In this document: one piece after another, positions 27,394 through 37,611 of the stretch
How positions within the stretch are numbered: position 1 is the stretch's first letter
How the letters are laid out: each line of letters begins with the position of its first letter
Made by a program: the position numbers and the translations under genes
Assembly: GCA_963704155.1 (NCBI GenBank)
Contig: CAVPHF010000014.1
Span: forward strand, 1 to 64,000
DNA length: 64,000 nucleotides
DNA from: Thiohalocapsa sp963704155
GTDB taxonomy: Bacteria > Pseudomonadota > Gammaproteobacteria > Chromatiales > Chromatiaceae
Direction: 5' to 3'
The notes under the pieces: model-generated
Told to the model about the DNA's origin: nothing
Seen by the model: only the letters and a program-made list of their open reading frames with translations
Databases searched by the model: none

Positions 27394-29300
27394 CAGGCAC
27401 TCAGCCGCTTGAGGTGGATCAGCAGCAACGACACCGCCGCCGGCGTGACGCCCGGGATGCGCGCGGCCTGTCCGACCGTCACCGGCCGTACCCGCTTGAA
27501 TTTTTCCATGACCTCGGCGGACAGCCCAAGGACGTTGTCGTAGTCGAAGTTTGGCGGCAGTGATCGATCCTCCTGTGCGCGTTGACGTTCGATCTCATCG
27601 CGCTGGCGATCGACATAGCCGGCGTATTTCGTCTGGATCTCCAGCTGTTCGGCGACCGCGAGTGTGTCGGTCTGCGCGGTCGCATCCAGGCCCGCCCCCC
27701 CGATGCCGGTGACCCCGGTCAGCGTCTGATAGCTGACCTTTGGACGCGCGAGCAAGTCGAGCGCACGCTGCTCGCGCCGAATGACCTCGCCGGTGGCGCG
27801 TTCGATCTCTGTCGCGGCCTGGGTACCGGGCCGCACCCAGCAGTCGCGCAGACGTTGGCGCTCGCGTTCGATTGCCTCGCGCTTGGCCTCGAAGCGACGC
27901 CAGCGCCTGTCGTCGACCAGGCCGAGCCGACGGCCGCTCTCGGTCAGGCGAAGGTCGGCGTTATCCTCGCGCAGCATCAGGCGGTATTCGGCGCGGCTGG
28001 TGAACATGCGGTACGGCTCATTGGTGCCTCGCGTGACCAGGTCGTCCACGAGTACGCCGAGATAGGCTTGGTCGCGGCGCGGCGACCAGGGCGCGAGCCC
28101 CTTGACCTGACGCGCGGCATTGAGCCCCGCCAGCAAGCCTTGCGCAGCGGCCTCCTCGTACCCGGTGGTGCCGTTGATCTGGCCGGCGAAGAAGAGGCCC
28201 CCGACCAGTTGCGTCTCGAGCGTCGGCGCCAGATCGCGGGGGTCGAAGAAGTCATATTCGATGGCATAGCCGGGGCGCGTCAGGTGCGCGTCTGCGAATC
28301 CGGGAATCGAGCGAACCAGCGCGTATTGCACATCGAATGGGAGGCTGGTGGAGATGCCGTTCGGATAGACCTCGGCACTGTTCAGCCCCTCCGGCTCGAC
28401 GAAGATCTGATGCGAGGCCTTGTCCGCGAAACGCATGATCTTGTCTTCGATGGACGGGCAATAACGCGGCCCCGTGCCCTCGATGACGCCGCCATACAGG
28501 GGCGAGCGCGACAGGCCGCCGCGGATGATGTCGTGCGTCTGCTCGGTGGTGCGGGCGATATGGCAGCTGACCTGACGCGGATGCTCGGCCGCCGAGCCCA
28601 GATAAGAAAACACCGGTGCCGGGTCATCGCCCGGCTGCTCCTCGAGCAGAGCATAGTCGATGCTGCGGGCGTCGATACGCGGCGGCGTGCCGGTCTTGAG
28701 CCTCTCGACCGTAAAGGGCATCTCGCGCAGCCGCGCTGCAAGCGCGATCGATGGCGGATCGCCGGCACGACCGCCGCGATAATTGCTGAGTCCGATATGG
28801 ATGCGCCCGCCGAGGAAGGTGCCGACGGTGAGCACCAGGGCACGGGCGTGAAATTCCAGTCCCATCTGCGTGCGCACGCCCGCGACCCGCTCGCCTCGCC
28901 CGTCGGACTCCAGAATAAGGTCGTCGACTGCCTGCTGGAATAGAGACAGGCCCGGTTGCGATTCGACTGCCGCGCGCACCGCGGCCTTGTACAGCATCCG
29001 GTCCGCCTGGGCGCGGGTCGCGCGCACGGCTGGTCCCTTGCGCTGGTTGAGGATACGGAACTGAATACCCGCGCGATCGGTCGCAGCTGCCATCAGTCCG
29101 CCCAGGGCGTCGATCTCTTTCACCAGATGGCCCTTACCGATGCCGCCGATGGCCGGGTTACAGCTCATTTGGCCAATGGTCTCGATGTTGTGCGTCAGCA
29201 GCAAGGTATGCGCTCCGCAGCGTGCGGCGGCGAGGGCCGCTTCGGTGCCGGCATGTCCGCCGCCGACGACGATGACGTCATAGTGCTGTTTTGCCAACAT
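27393..29300 (-). CDS. mnmG: tRNA uridine-34 5-carboxymethylaminomethyl synthase, FAD subunit
   Basis: 635 residues, full length for MnmG (GidA). The N-terminus carries the FAD-binding VVGGGHAGTEAALAAARCG, followed by MSCNPAIGGIGKGHLVKEID. The C-terminal helical domain (SLPPNFDYDNVLGLSAEVME) binds MnmE and tRNA. With MnmE it modifies wobble uridine of several tRNAs. The gene is divergent from the moxR operon. Confidence 0.98.
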   Translation of the reverse strand: MLAKQHYDVIVVGGGHAGTEAALAAARCGAHTLLLTHNIETIGQMSCNPAIGGIGKGHLVKEIDALGGLMAAATDRAGIQFRILNQRKGPAVRATRAQADRMLYKAAVRAAVESQPGLSLFQQAVDDLILESDGRGERVAGVRTQMGLEFHARALVLTVGTFLGGRIHIGLSNYRGGRAGDPPSIALAARLREMPFTVERLKTGTPPRIDARSIDYALLEEQPGDDPAPVFSYLGSAAEHPRQVSCHIARTTEQTHDIIRGGLSRSPLYGGVIEGTGPRYCPSIEDKIMRFADKASHQIFVEPEGLNSAEVYPNGISTSLPFDVQYALVRSIPGFADAHLTRPGYAIEYDFFDPRDLAPTLETQLVGGLFFAGQINGTTGYEEAAAQGLLAGLNAARQVKGLAPWSPRRDQAYLGVLVDDLVTRGTNEPYRMFTSRAEYRLMLREDNADLRLTESGRRLGLVDDRRWRRFEAKREAIERERQRLRDCWVRPGTQAATEIERATGEVIRREQRALDLLARPKVSYQTLTGVTGIGGAGLDATAQTDTLAVAEQLEIQTKYAGYVDRQRDEIERQRAQEDRSLPPNFDYDNVLGLSAEVMEKFKRVRPVTVGQAARIPGVTPAAVSLLLIHLKRLSA

Positions 29301-29464
29301 GATCCCAGATACCCTTTAGCCAAGCCGCCTATAATAGGTCAATGTCCGATGCTTAAGCCATTGGTAAAACGCCGATTTCGCCAGACCCGCCAAGGCCCTT
29401 CGGAGTTGCGTTGGGGCCGGGACGGGCCATTGGACAGGGCGGCAGACGGAGCGAAACCTCTCCC

Positions 29465-30481
29465 ATGTTGAGCAAGATTGTCGCAACGCCTTCGGCAACC
29501 CGTGCGGAAACCAGGCTGCAACTGGAGCCGCATCCTTCCGCCGCACAAGGGGCCGACCGGGCACAGGACGAGGTTTTAAGCACCGTCATCAAGGCCGCCG
29601 AGGGTGTCATCCTCGGCAAGACCGAAGCGCTGCGGCTGGCCCTGGCCTGCATCCTGGCGCGCGGGCATCTGCTGATCGAAGACTTGCCCGGTGTCGGTAA
29701 GACCACACTCGCGCACCTGCTGGCACGGCTGTTCGGGCTGCATTACTCGCGCATTCAATTCACTAGTGACATGCTCCCCGCGGACGTGATCGGTGTCTCG
29801 GTCTATGAGCGTGCCGGTGAACGTTTTCGTTTCCATCCCGGACCGGTGTTCTCGCAGGTCGTGCTCGCCGATGAGATCAACCGCGCGACACCGAAGGCAC
29901 AGAGCGCGCTGCTGGAGGCAATGGAGGAGCGCCAGGTAACGGCCGAAGGAGAGACCCGTCCGCTGCCCGACCCGTTTTTCGTCATCGCCACCCAGAACCC
30001 GAGCTGTCAGATCGGCACCTTTGCGTTGCCCGAGTCACAACTCGACCGTTTTCTGATGCGCATCGAGCTCGGCTATCCGGATGCAGCGCACGAAAAGGCC
30101 CTGCTCGCCGGCACCGATCGGCGACAGATCCTTGCCAAGCTGGCGCCCGTGCTGAGCCCGGCCGAATTGATCGCGGCGCAGGATCGCGTCGAGTCGATCC
30201 ACGCCGCGCCGCCGATCATCGACTATTGCCACGCCGTGCTGACCTTCACGCGCGGGTGCGAACGCTTTCGCCACGGACTCTCGCCGCGCGCCGGGCTCGG
30301 GCTGCTGCGGGCCGCCAAGGCCTGGGCCTTGATGGCGGGCAGGGGCTTCGTGATCCCCGAGGACATTCAGCGTGTCTTGCCCGCCGTGGTCACGCATCGC
30401 CTGGTGAATAGTGATGACAGCGGCGCCGGCAGGCATGCCGATGTCGGTGCCTTCATCCTGTCTTCGGTGGCCCTGCCCTAA
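29465..30481 (+). CDS. MoxR-family AAA+ ATPase
   Basis: 338 residues from ATG 29465. A TTG 54 nt upstream opens the frame, but its extra residues look random. Walker A is LPGVGKTTLAHLLARLFG, then FTSDMLPADVIGVSVYE, Walker B VVLADEINRATPKAQSALLE and sensor 1 FVIATQNPSCQIGTFALPES. MoxR ATPases act as chaperones that activate partners such as the DUF58 protein encoded next. The sequence TATAAT at 29330-29335 may be the -10 of this operon. Operon with DUF58 and transglutaminase genes. Confidence 0.95.
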   Translation: MLSKIVATPSATRAETRLQLEPHPSAAQGADRAQDEVLSTVIKAAEGVILGKTEALRLALACILARGHLLIEDLPGVGKTTLAHLLARLFGLHYSRIQFTSDMLPADVIGVSVYERAGERFRFHPGPVFSQVVLADEINRATPKAQSALLEAMEERQVTAEGETRPLPDPFFVIATQNPSCQIGTFALPESQLDRFLMRIELGYPDAAHEKALLAGTDRRQILAKLAPVLSPAELIAAQDRVESIHAAPPIIDYCHAVLTFTRGCERFRHGLSPRAGLGLLRAAKAWALMAGRGFVIPEDIQRVLPAVVTHRLVNSDDSGAGRHADVGAFILSSVALP

Positions 30482-30506
30482 AGCTGAACCGACATGCCGG
30501 ACGGAC

Positions 30507-31520
30507 GTGCTGAATTCAGGCGCTGACAGGATAGCGCAGCCAAGCGGCACGCCGCCGGGCGGTGCGCCGGAGGATCTACCGGCGTGGATGCGGCGCGCTG
30601 TCGAGTGGATAATGAAGCGGCAGCCGGCGGGCGCGTCGACGGCCGAGACCAACGCCCGGCGCATCTATATCCTTCCGACGCGCGCCGGTCTCGCCTATGG
30701 GTTGATCCTGTTCGCGACCTTGTTGGGATCGCTGAACTACCAGAACAATCTCGGCTTGTTGCTGACCTTCGTCATGGTCTCGATGACCCTGGTCAGCATG
30801 CATCATTGCTGGTTTCAATTGCTGAACCTGAAGCTGGCGGCCGGCGACGGTGCGCCGGTGTTCAGCGGACAGTCCGCGCGCTTTCCGATCAGCGTCACCG
30901 ACCTCAAGGGTCGGCGGCGCTTTGGACTCTGTCTGAGCGGCGCACCCAGCCTCGATCTGCCCGCCCTCGGCACGCTGCAAACGCATGTCGAGATCCCTGC
31001 GACAGGGCGTGGCGAGCTGCCGCTGGGACAGCTTGCGCTTGCGTCGCGATATCCGTTTGGACTCTTCCGCACCTGGACCAATGTGCCGCTGCGCGCCTCG
31101 GTGCTGGTCTATCCGATGCCGGCAGAGCACGCGCCCGCCGCCACCTCGGTGCCCAGCATGCAGCATGGGGCGCGAGGCGATTTGGGCATCGGCGCCGACG
31201 ACTTCGTTGGCCCGCGTCCCTATCGTCCGGGCGACTCTCCGCGGCAGCTCGACTGGAAGGCGCTGGCGCGCGAGCGCGGGCTGGTCTCGAAACAGTTCGG
31301 CGGCGACCAGGCAGCGCGTACACTGGTCGATTGGCATGGCGTGGACGCGGACGACGACGAGATGCGCTTGTCGCTGCTTGCCAGACAAGTGCTCGACAGC
31401 CATGCACGCGGCCTGATCTGGGGTCTGAGGCTGCCGCGGCTGGAGACCGGCTATGGCGCCGGCGACCTGCACAAGCATCAGTGTCTGGCGGCGCTGGCGC
31501 GGTGGCGGTCCGATGTTTAG
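30507..31520 (+). CDS. DUF58 domain protein
   Basis: 337 residues if begun at GTG 30507, 26 nt after moxR. A later ATG (MRRAVEWIMKRQ) is possible. Two membrane helices follow ARRIYILPTRAGL (YGLILFATLLGSLNYQNNLG; TFVMVSMTLVSMHHCWF). The DUF58 motif appears as GADDFVGPRPYRPGDSPRQL, then DWKALARERGLVSKQF. DUF58 proteins have a vWA-like fold and work with MoxR ATPases, often with transglutaminase-like partners. Its last 8 nt overlap the next gene. Confidence 0.93.
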   Translation: MLNSGADRIAQPSGTPPGGAPEDLPAWMRRAVEWIMKRQPAGASTAETNARRIYILPTRAGLAYGLILFATLLGSLNYQNNLGLLLTFVMVSMTLVSMHHCWFQLLNLKLAAGDGAPVFSGQSARFPISVTDLKGRRRFGLCLSGAPSLDLPALGTLQTHVEIPATGRGELPLGQLALASRYPFGLFRTWTNVPLRASVLVYPMPAEHAPAATSVPSMQHGARGDLGIGADDFVGPRPYRPGDSPRQLDWKALARERGLVSKQFGGDQAARTLVDWHGVDADDDEMRLSLLARQVLDSHARGLIWGLRLPRLETGYGAGDLHKHQCLAALARWRSDV

Positions 31521-33577
31521 GCGGCACGCGAGCAACAGGCCAGCCTCCGAGCCGCTGCCCGACAGCTGGCAACTGATCGCGGTCATGCTGCTGATTACGC
31601 TCGGCTCCATACCGCTGTTGCTGGAGCTGAAGCCGCAGATCGGCCTGTTCATTGGCGCGATGTTGGCGCTGCGCGCCCTCTCTTTGCGCTGGCCAAGGCT
31701 GCGTCCCGGCTTGTGGCTGCTGGGCCTGCTCACGCTGGTCGGCGGATTGAATGTGCTCGACGCCTATCGCGGCATTGCCGGCCAGAGCCCGGGCACCGCA
31801 TTGCTATTGAGCATGATGACATTGAAGCTGCTGGAGGTACGCTGCCGGCGCGATCTACGGGTGCTTGCTGCTGCTGTTCGGCTTCGTGCTGGTCGTGCAG
31901 TTCTTATTCGATGAATCGCCGGCCCGCACATTGCTTCTGTCGCTGTTGTTGGTGGCCAACTTCGCGCTGCTGTTCGACCTGACACGGTCGAGCCATCCGA
32001 TAAGACTGATCGAACGCGGTCGGCTCGCCGCACGCGTTGCGCTGACCGTCATGCTGCAGGCCCTGCCGCTGGCGCTGGTGTTGTTCATCTTCTTCCCGCG
32101 CCTGGACAGCCCGCTGTGGAACCTGGGCCTGGACAAAGAGCAGGCGGTCACCGGCCTGCGCGATTGGCTCGAGCCCGGCTCGATCAGGGATCTGGTGATC
32201 TCCGGAGAGGAGGCACTACGGGTGACATTCGACCGCGCGCCGGAGATGCCCGCCGAACGCATGTACTGGCGCGGGCCGGTGCTCTGGCACAGCGACGGCC
32301 GACGCTGGCTGCCGGCGGGTGACGCGGAGTTTCCGGACGCGCAGAGTCGGGTCGAGCCGCTGGGCGACACCCTGGGTTATCTGGTTGCAATGGAGCGCAC
32401 GGACCAGCATTGGCTGATCGCGCTCGATCTGCCGACCGAGGTGCCGCGCGACGCACGCATGACCAGCGACTTTCAGGTGCTGGCATCGAAGCCGGTCGAC
32501 GACTACCGCTTCTACCGCATGTCGTCGGCGCCCAGCTACCGTACGCACGGACTCAGTCTGGACGAGGAGCGTGCGGCGCTGGCACTGCCCGAAAACGTCA
32601 CCGGGCGCATGCGCGCGCTGGTCGAGCGCTGGCGCAACGAGGTCGCTGGCACGGAGGCGGGGGCGGAAGCGATCGTCCAGCGCGCGCTGACGCACTTCAA
32701 TCGCGAGCCCTTCAGGTACACCTTGCTGCCGCCGGACCTGGGAGACAACCCGATGGATGCCTTCCTGTTCGATGAGCGCGCCGGGTTTTGCGAGCACTAC
32801 GCCGCCGCCTTCACGCTGCTGATGCGCATCGCCGACATACCCACTCGCATCGTGCTGGGTTATCTGGGCGGAGAGCGTAATCCCATCAGCGGCCATTATC
32901 TGATCAGGCAGTCCGATGCGCACGCCTGGACCGAGGTCTGGCTGCAGGGGCGGGGATGGGTGCGGGTCGACCCGACCGCTGCCGTCCATCCGGAGCGCGT
33001 CGATCAGGACGGCCGTCTCGCGTCACTCGGGGCGGGCGCACCGGTGCGCTTCCGGCTCGATGACCAAGGTCTGGTCGGGCGTGCCGTTCACGCGGCCCAT
33101 CTATTGGCCGACGCCATGGGCACAGGCTGGAGGCAATGGGTGGTCGGTTTCTCCCGTCTGAAACAGCAGCGACTGCTCGATCAGCTCGGACTCGGCCAGC
33201 TGCGGGAGCTGGGGCTGGCGCTGGTCATGACCATCGGCGGTTCCTTGATCATGCTGGTGTGGAGCCTGCTGCTGTCGCGCCCCGCGCGCGAACGCGATCC
33301 GGTGCTGCGCGCCTACCAGCGCTTCACCGACAAGCTCGCCCGCGTGCGGCTCGAGCGCCGACCAAACGAGGGCCCGCTCGATCACCGCGATAGGATCATC
33401 GCTAAGAGGCCGGACCTCGCGAAGCCTGTCGTCAGTATCGTCGGACTCTATCTGCGCCTGCGTTTTGCCGCAGGCGCGGGCGGTGCTGATCAAGCGCTGC
33501 TGGAGCAGCGCGTGCGTGCCTTTCGACCTCGAAAAGACAAAGAGACTATCCGCCGATCACGCCACTTTCCGCGGTGA
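31513..33577 (+). pseudogene. TgpA-like membrane transglutaminase (DUF3488), one-base frameshift
   Basis: The gene starts at ATG 31513 (ATGTTTAGG, overlapping the DUF58 stop). The first frame runs to 31914 with three to four membrane helices. The second continues from 31865 as LLLFGFVLVVQFLFDESPAR. Deleting one T at 31865-31866 in a CTTGCTGCTGCTG run joins them to about 687 residues. The periplasmic transglutaminase core has Cys in DERAGFCEHYAAAFTLLM, His in SDAHAWTEVWLQGRGW and Asp in VRVDPTAAVHPERV. A final helix and cytosolic tail follow. A sequencing slip in the repeat is as likely as a real mutation. Confidence 0.85.
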
Positions 33578-33619
33578 GCAGGGAATGTCGCCGGGCGCTG
33601 TAACGCAGGGCTGATGATT

Positions 33620-34969
33620 TCACTTCCCAATACAGAACTCCCCGAAGATCCTCCCCAAAAGGTCATCCGATGAGAAGGCGCCGGTGATCTCGCCGAGCGT
33701 TTGCTGGGCCTGCCGTAGATCCTCGGCCATCAGTTCGGCCGATGTCGTCTCGGTGAAGATATCTGAGGCGGCTGTCAGATGCGCTTGGGTCCTTCGCAGG
33801 GCATCGAGGTGGCGGCGGCGGGCGCTGAATTCGCCCTCGGCGGCACCCGTGTAACCGGCACAGCGCTTCAAATGGGCGCGCAGCAGCTCGAGGCCCGCGC
33901 CGGTTTCGGCGGAACACGCGATCTCCATCGTCCCGTCCGCCAATTCTCGAACGGCCGGGGGGCGTCCGCTGAGATCGATCTTGTTGCGCACCAGGGTCAG
34001 CCTGACGTTACTTGGCAGGATGGAAGCGTCCAGTGATTCGGCCGCAGGATCGTCGTGGTCGTCGATCAGCCAAAGAAGACGGTCGGCCTGATCGATCTGC
34101 TCCTGTGCTCGACGGATACCCTCGAGCTCGATGGGGTCAGCAGATAGCCGTAGCCCGGCGGTATCCACGACCCGCAGCGGCAGTCCATCGATGACGATGT
34201 CGGCGCGCAGCAGATCCCTTGTGGTGCCTGGAATGGGCGTGACGATGGCCGTGTCGGTGCCGGACAGCGCGTTGAGCAAGCTGGATTTTCCGGCGTTCGG
34301 AGCACCTGCCAGCACGATCAGCATGCCGTCGCGGACACGCTCGCCGCGGTGCGCTTGGCGCAGCAACGCCTCGACCTCGATGATCAATCGAGTCAGGTCT
34401 GATTGAATACCGGAATCGGCCAGAAAGTCGATCTCCTCGTCCGGGAAGTCCAGAGCGGCCTCGACGAACGCGCGCAAGCGTATCAAGGCATCCAGGAGCG
34501 CGTTGACCTTGCGCGAGAAGTCGCCGCGCAGCGTTCTGTTCGCGAGTCGCGCCTGCACCTCGGTCGTGCTGTCGATGAGATCGGCAATCGCTTCGGCCTG
34601 GAGGAGATCGAGCCTGCCCCCGAGGAAGGCGCGCTCGCTAAACTCGCCGGGGCGGGCCAGGCGAGCGCCGAGCGTGAGGACGCGTTGGACGACCAGGTCT
34701 AGAACCACCGGGCCGCCGTGGCCCTGGAGTTCGAGCACGTCCTCGCCGGTAAAGGAGTTTGGGCCGGGGAAGTAGAGCGCGATACCGCTGTCGATTGCCT
34801 CACCGTCTGCCCCGGTGAAGGCGGCAAAGGTGGCGTGCCGCGGTGCCGGGAGCCGGCCAAGCACGGCGGTGGCGATTTCCGAAACGGCCGGGCCGGACAG
34901 GCGCACGACACCGATACCGCCGACGCCGGGTGCTGTGGCGACGGCAACGATGCTGTCGCGTTCGCTCAC
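33620..34969 (-). CDS. mnmE: tRNA modification GTPase
   Basis: 449 residues, normal for MnmE (TrmE). The N-terminal formyl-THF-binding domain begins MSERDSIVAVATAPGVGGIG. The inserted G domain has LAGAPNAGKSSLLNALSGTD, PIPGTTRDLL and DTAGLR. The last four residues CIGK carry the C-terminal Cys motif. It works with MnmG on wobble uridines. It lies downstream of yidC on the same strand, as in other gammaproteobacteria. Confidence 0.98.
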   Translation of the reverse strand: MSERDSIVAVATAPGVGGIGVVRLSGPAVSEIATAVLGRLPAPRHATFAAFTGADGEAIDSGIALYFPGPNSFTGEDVLELQGHGGPVVLDLVVQRVLTLGARLARPGEFSERAFLGGRLDLLQAEAIADLIDSTTEVQARLANRTLRGDFSRKVNALLDALIRLRAFVEAALDFPDEEIDFLADSGIQSDLTRLIIEVEALLRQAHRGERVRDGMLIVLAGAPNAGKSSLLNALSGTDTAIVTPIPGTTRDLLRADIVIDGLPLRVVDTAGLRLSADPIELEGIRRAQEQIDQADRLLWLIDDHDDPAAESLDASILPSNVRLTLVRNKIDLSGRPPAVRELADGTMEIACSAETGAGLELLRAHLKRCAGYTGAAEGEFSARRRHLDALRRTQAHLTAASDIFTETTSAELMAEDLRQAQQTLGEITGAFSSDDLLGRIFGEFCIGK

Positions 34970-35060
34970 GGTGTCATCGCGGCAAGGGCGCCGAGGGGCT
35001 TAGGCAACTGACAGAAATCGCCCTGGTTCCAAAGGGTCGCCGAGCGCATCCGCTACTGAC

Positions 35061-36761
35061 TCAGCCTTTGCGCTTGGCTGCCTCCGCCTTCTCGATATTC
35101 CGCGTGATGTGCCATTGCTGCGCGATCGACAGCAGCTGGTTGACCGTCCAGTAGAGCACCAGGCCGGACGGAAAGAAGGCGAAGAACACGGTGAAGACGA
35201 ACGGAAGCGCCATCAACACCTTTGCCTGGATCGGATCGGGCGGCGGCGGATTCAGTTTTTGCTGGATGAACATGGACACGCCCATGATCAGCGGCAGCAC
35301 ATAGTAGGGGTCCGGCTCGGTCAGATTGTCCAGCCACAGAATGAACGGCGCATGGCGCAGCTCGACGCTTTCCAGAAGCACCCAGTACAGGGCGATAAAG
35401 ACCGGAATCTGCACAAGGATCGGCAAGCAACCGCCGAGCGGGTTGATCTTCTCCTTCTTGTACATCTCCATCATGGCCTGGTTCAGGCGTTCCTTGTCGT
35501 CGCCATAGCGATCCTTGAGCGCCTGCATGCGCGGCGCCAGTTTCTTCATGTTGGCCATCGATTTGTAGCTCGTCTCCGACAACTTGTAGAAGGCGAGCTT
35601 GATTAGAATGGTCAGGATGATGATGGCCCAACCCCAGTTGCCGACAACGCTGTGGATCTTGTTCAGCAGCCAAAAGATGGGTTCGGCCAGGATGGTGAGC
35701 CAGCCATAGTCGACGGCAAGCTCGAGGCCCGGTGCATATTCGGCCAAGCGGTCCTGCAACTTGGGGCCGGCGAACAGCCGGCTGGCGAAGACATGCGACG
35801 CGCCCGGTGCGATGGTGACCGACGGAGAATAGGTGCCGATAAGATAGCGGTCGCCATCGACGACCTTGGTATAGAAGGTCTGTTCCACCTGCTCGGGCGG
35901 GAGCCAGGCGGCCATAAAATAGTGCTGGATCATCGCGATCCAGCCGTCGGAGATGGTGACGTCCAACGGCTGCTTCGCCATGTCGTCGAAGGATTCCTTC
36001 TTGTACTTGGTTTCTGGGCCGTAATAGACGCCGCCGGTGTAGGTGTGGATGAAGCTCGACTTTTGTGGGTCGAAAAGCTCGGTGCGCTGCAACTGGTCGT
36101 AGTTGCGCACGGCGATCGCCGCGGCAGTGTTGTTGATGATCTCCTGCTCGGCATGGATCAAGTAACTGTCGCGCTCGAACCGGTAACGCTTGATCACCTC
36201 CACGCCGCTGCCATCGCTCCAGCGCAGGGTGACCGTCAGATCGTCCGCGTCGGGCGCCAGGCGGAATTCGCGCTGCTCGGCCTCGAACCGTGCCTTGTGA
36301 TTGGGCAGGTCGATGTTGCCGCCGCCTAGCAGGCCCGACTGTACGATAAACATGTTCGGCGGCTGCGGCTTCAGCAGCTGGAAGTTTTGCTCCGGCTGAT
36401 CCGCGGTCTGCGCATAGTCATGCAGCCACAGGCTGCGGATGGTTCCACCGCGGGTGGAGATCTCCGCTCTGAGTACATCGGTATCGACGGTGATGACGGC
36501 ATCGCCAGCCTCGCCGACGTCCATGCCAACGGCACCTGGCTCGTCTTGATTCATGACGGTCGCGGGCGGCGCGTCCGGGGTATCGGCCGGCGGCTGATCG
36601 GGTACGGCATTCGAGCTGCCGGAAGCAGCGGTTGATTCAGCAGACTGGTCGCTGACGATCTCCGGTTGCAGGGCGGGCCCGTAGTCTTGGACCCATGCCT
36701 GGTAGATCAGGAACAGTATTGCGCCGAGTGAGAGGATGAGCAGGAGGCGGATGTTATCCAT
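35061..36761 (-). CDS. yidC: membrane protein insertase YidC
   Basis: 566 residues from ATG 36761 (MDNIRLLLILSLGAILFLIY). A frame extension upstream overlaps yidD and is spurious. The large periplasmic P1 domain follows helix 1. The insertase core is ILTILIKLAFYKLSETSYKS, then LGGCLPILVQIPVFIALYWV and a final helix region VLYWTVNQLLSIAQQWHITR. It inserts membrane proteins with or without SecYEG. Its start overlaps the yidD stop. Confidence 0.98.
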   Translation of the reverse strand: MDNIRLLLILSLGAILFLIYQAWVQDYGPALQPEIVSDQSAESTAASGSSNAVPDQPPADTPDAPPATVMNQDEPGAVGMDVGEAGDAVITVDTDVLRAEISTRGGTIRSLWLHDYAQTADQPEQNFQLLKPQPPNMFIVQSGLLGGGNIDLPNHKARFEAEQREFRLAPDADDLTVTLRWSDGSGVEVIKRYRFERDSYLIHAEQEIINNTAAAIAVRNYDQLQRTELFDPQKSSFIHTYTGGVYYGPETKYKKESFDDMAKQPLDVTISDGWIAMIQHYFMAAWLPPEQVEQTFYTKVVDGDRYLIGTYSPSVTIAPGASHVFASRLFAGPKLQDRLAEYAPGLELAVDYGWLTILAEPIFWLLNKIHSVVGNWGWAIIILTILIKLAFYKLSETSYKSMANMKKLAPRMQALKDRYGDDKERLNQAMMEMYKKEKINPLGGCLPILVQIPVFIALYWVLLESVELRHAPFILWLDNLTEPDPYYVLPLIMGVSMFIQQKLNPPPPDPIQAKVLMALPFVFTVFFAFFPSGLVLYWTVNQLLSIAQQWHITRNIEKAEAAKRKG

Positions 36762-37005
36762 CGTGACGCGGATTCCGTGGTTCGGAGACGGGAGGTTCGG
36801 GGACGGGATCGAAGCCGCCGGGGTGCCAAGGGTGGCAGCGCAAGAGGCGCTGCAATGCCAGGCCGCCGCCGCGCACCAGCCCGAAGCGATCGACGGCCTC
36901 CAGCGCATACTGGGAGCAACTTGGATAAAAGCGGCAGTGATTTCCGAGGAAGGGGCTCACCGTGTATTGGTAAGCGCGAATCCCTAGCCGGACGAGCTTG
37001 CGCAT
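36754..37005 (-). CDS. yidD: membrane protein insertion efficiency factor
   Basis: 83 residues from ATG 37005 (MRKLVRLGIRAYQYTVSPF) with the family's cysteines in HCRFYPSCSQYALEAV and LLRCHPWHPGGFDPVP. A small amphipathic membrane-associated protein of the rpmH-rnpA-yidD-yidC cluster. Its start overlaps the rnpA stop by 22 nt and its end overlaps the yidC start by 8 nt. Confidence 0.95.
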   Translation of the reverse strand: MRKLVRLGIRAYQYTVSPFLGNHCRFYPSCSQYALEAVDRFGLVRGGGLALQRLLRCHPWHPGGFDPVPEPPVSEPRNPRHDG

Positions 37006-37406
37006 AATCGCTGTCGAAGATTCAGCCAGTGCCGCCGAAGGGACTGGCGCAGTGTCGCATTGTCGCTGTCGCGCGCCGGCGCTCGGCACATCACTACCAC
37101 GTCGATCGCCACTTCGAGCGTGCTGTCACGCCTGAAGCTCTCGCGGATCAGGCGCTTGATCCGGTTACGATCAACGGCCCGCGGCGCACACTTGCGTGAG
37201 ATCGCGAGACCGAGGCGCGGTTGGCCTCCTTGGTCTGTGCCGCGACGTGCGAGCAGGGTGAAGAAACGATCGCCGCTCTTCAGCGGTTGTTCGAAAACGT
37301 GGCGGAACGCGTTCGGCCGCAGCAGGCGCTTGTCGCGCGGAAACTGCTCGCTTGCGTCCCGGCCGGGCTTTGCGTGAGCAGCAACTGCTGTGTGCCCCGC
37401 GCTCAG
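36984..37406 (-). CDS. rnpA: ribonuclease P protein component
   Basis: The minus-strand frame ending at TAG 36984 encodes FPRDKRLLRPNAFRHVFEQP, then RLGLAISRKCAPRAVDRNRI and KRLIRESFRR: the FPR start region and the RNR signature of RnpA, which binds RNase P RNA and pre-tRNA leaders. No ATG, GTG or TTG precedes FPRDKRLL in frame after the rpmH stop. The only candidate is CTG at 37406, overlapping the rpmH TGA (CTGA). The gene is certain; the start is not. Confidence 0.88.
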   Translation of the reverse strand: MSAGHTAVAAHAKPGRDASEQFPRDKRLLRPNAFRHVFEQPLKSGDRFFTLLARRGTDQGGQPRLGLAISRKCAPRAVDRNRIKRLIRESFRRDSTLEVAIDVVVMCRAPARDSDNATLRQSLRRHWLNLRQRLCASSSG

Positions 37407-37537
37407 GAGGTCAGGCGGACGCGGCCCTTGGTACGCCGTGCCTTAATGACCTTGCGGCCGTTACGGGTGGCGCAGCGGGCACGGAACCCATGGGTGCGGG
37501 CACGCTTGAGGCGGCTCGGCTTGAAGGTTTGTTTCAC
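37403..37537 (-). CDS. rpmH: 50S ribosomal protein L34
   Basis: 44 residues starting at GTG 37537: MKQTFKPSRLKRARTHGFRA and ending KARRTKGRVRLTS. Length and sequence are typical of L34. First gene of the minus-strand rpmH-rnpA-yidD-yidC-mnmE unit. Confidence 0.96.
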   Translation of the reverse strand: MKQTFKPSRLKRARTHGFRARCATRNGRKVIKARRTKGRVRLTS

Positions 37538-37611
37538 AACTCTATCCCTCGGCAGGCAGGTGTTCGATCGGGAGCCGGCGCGTCGCGCGGCACCTGGGAA
37601 AAAGACCCGGA

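Noticed and set aside
27582..28943. 453-codon plus-strand frame opposite mnmG
   Set aside because: Exact antisense of a conserved gene on the minus strand; typical GC-rich mirror frame.
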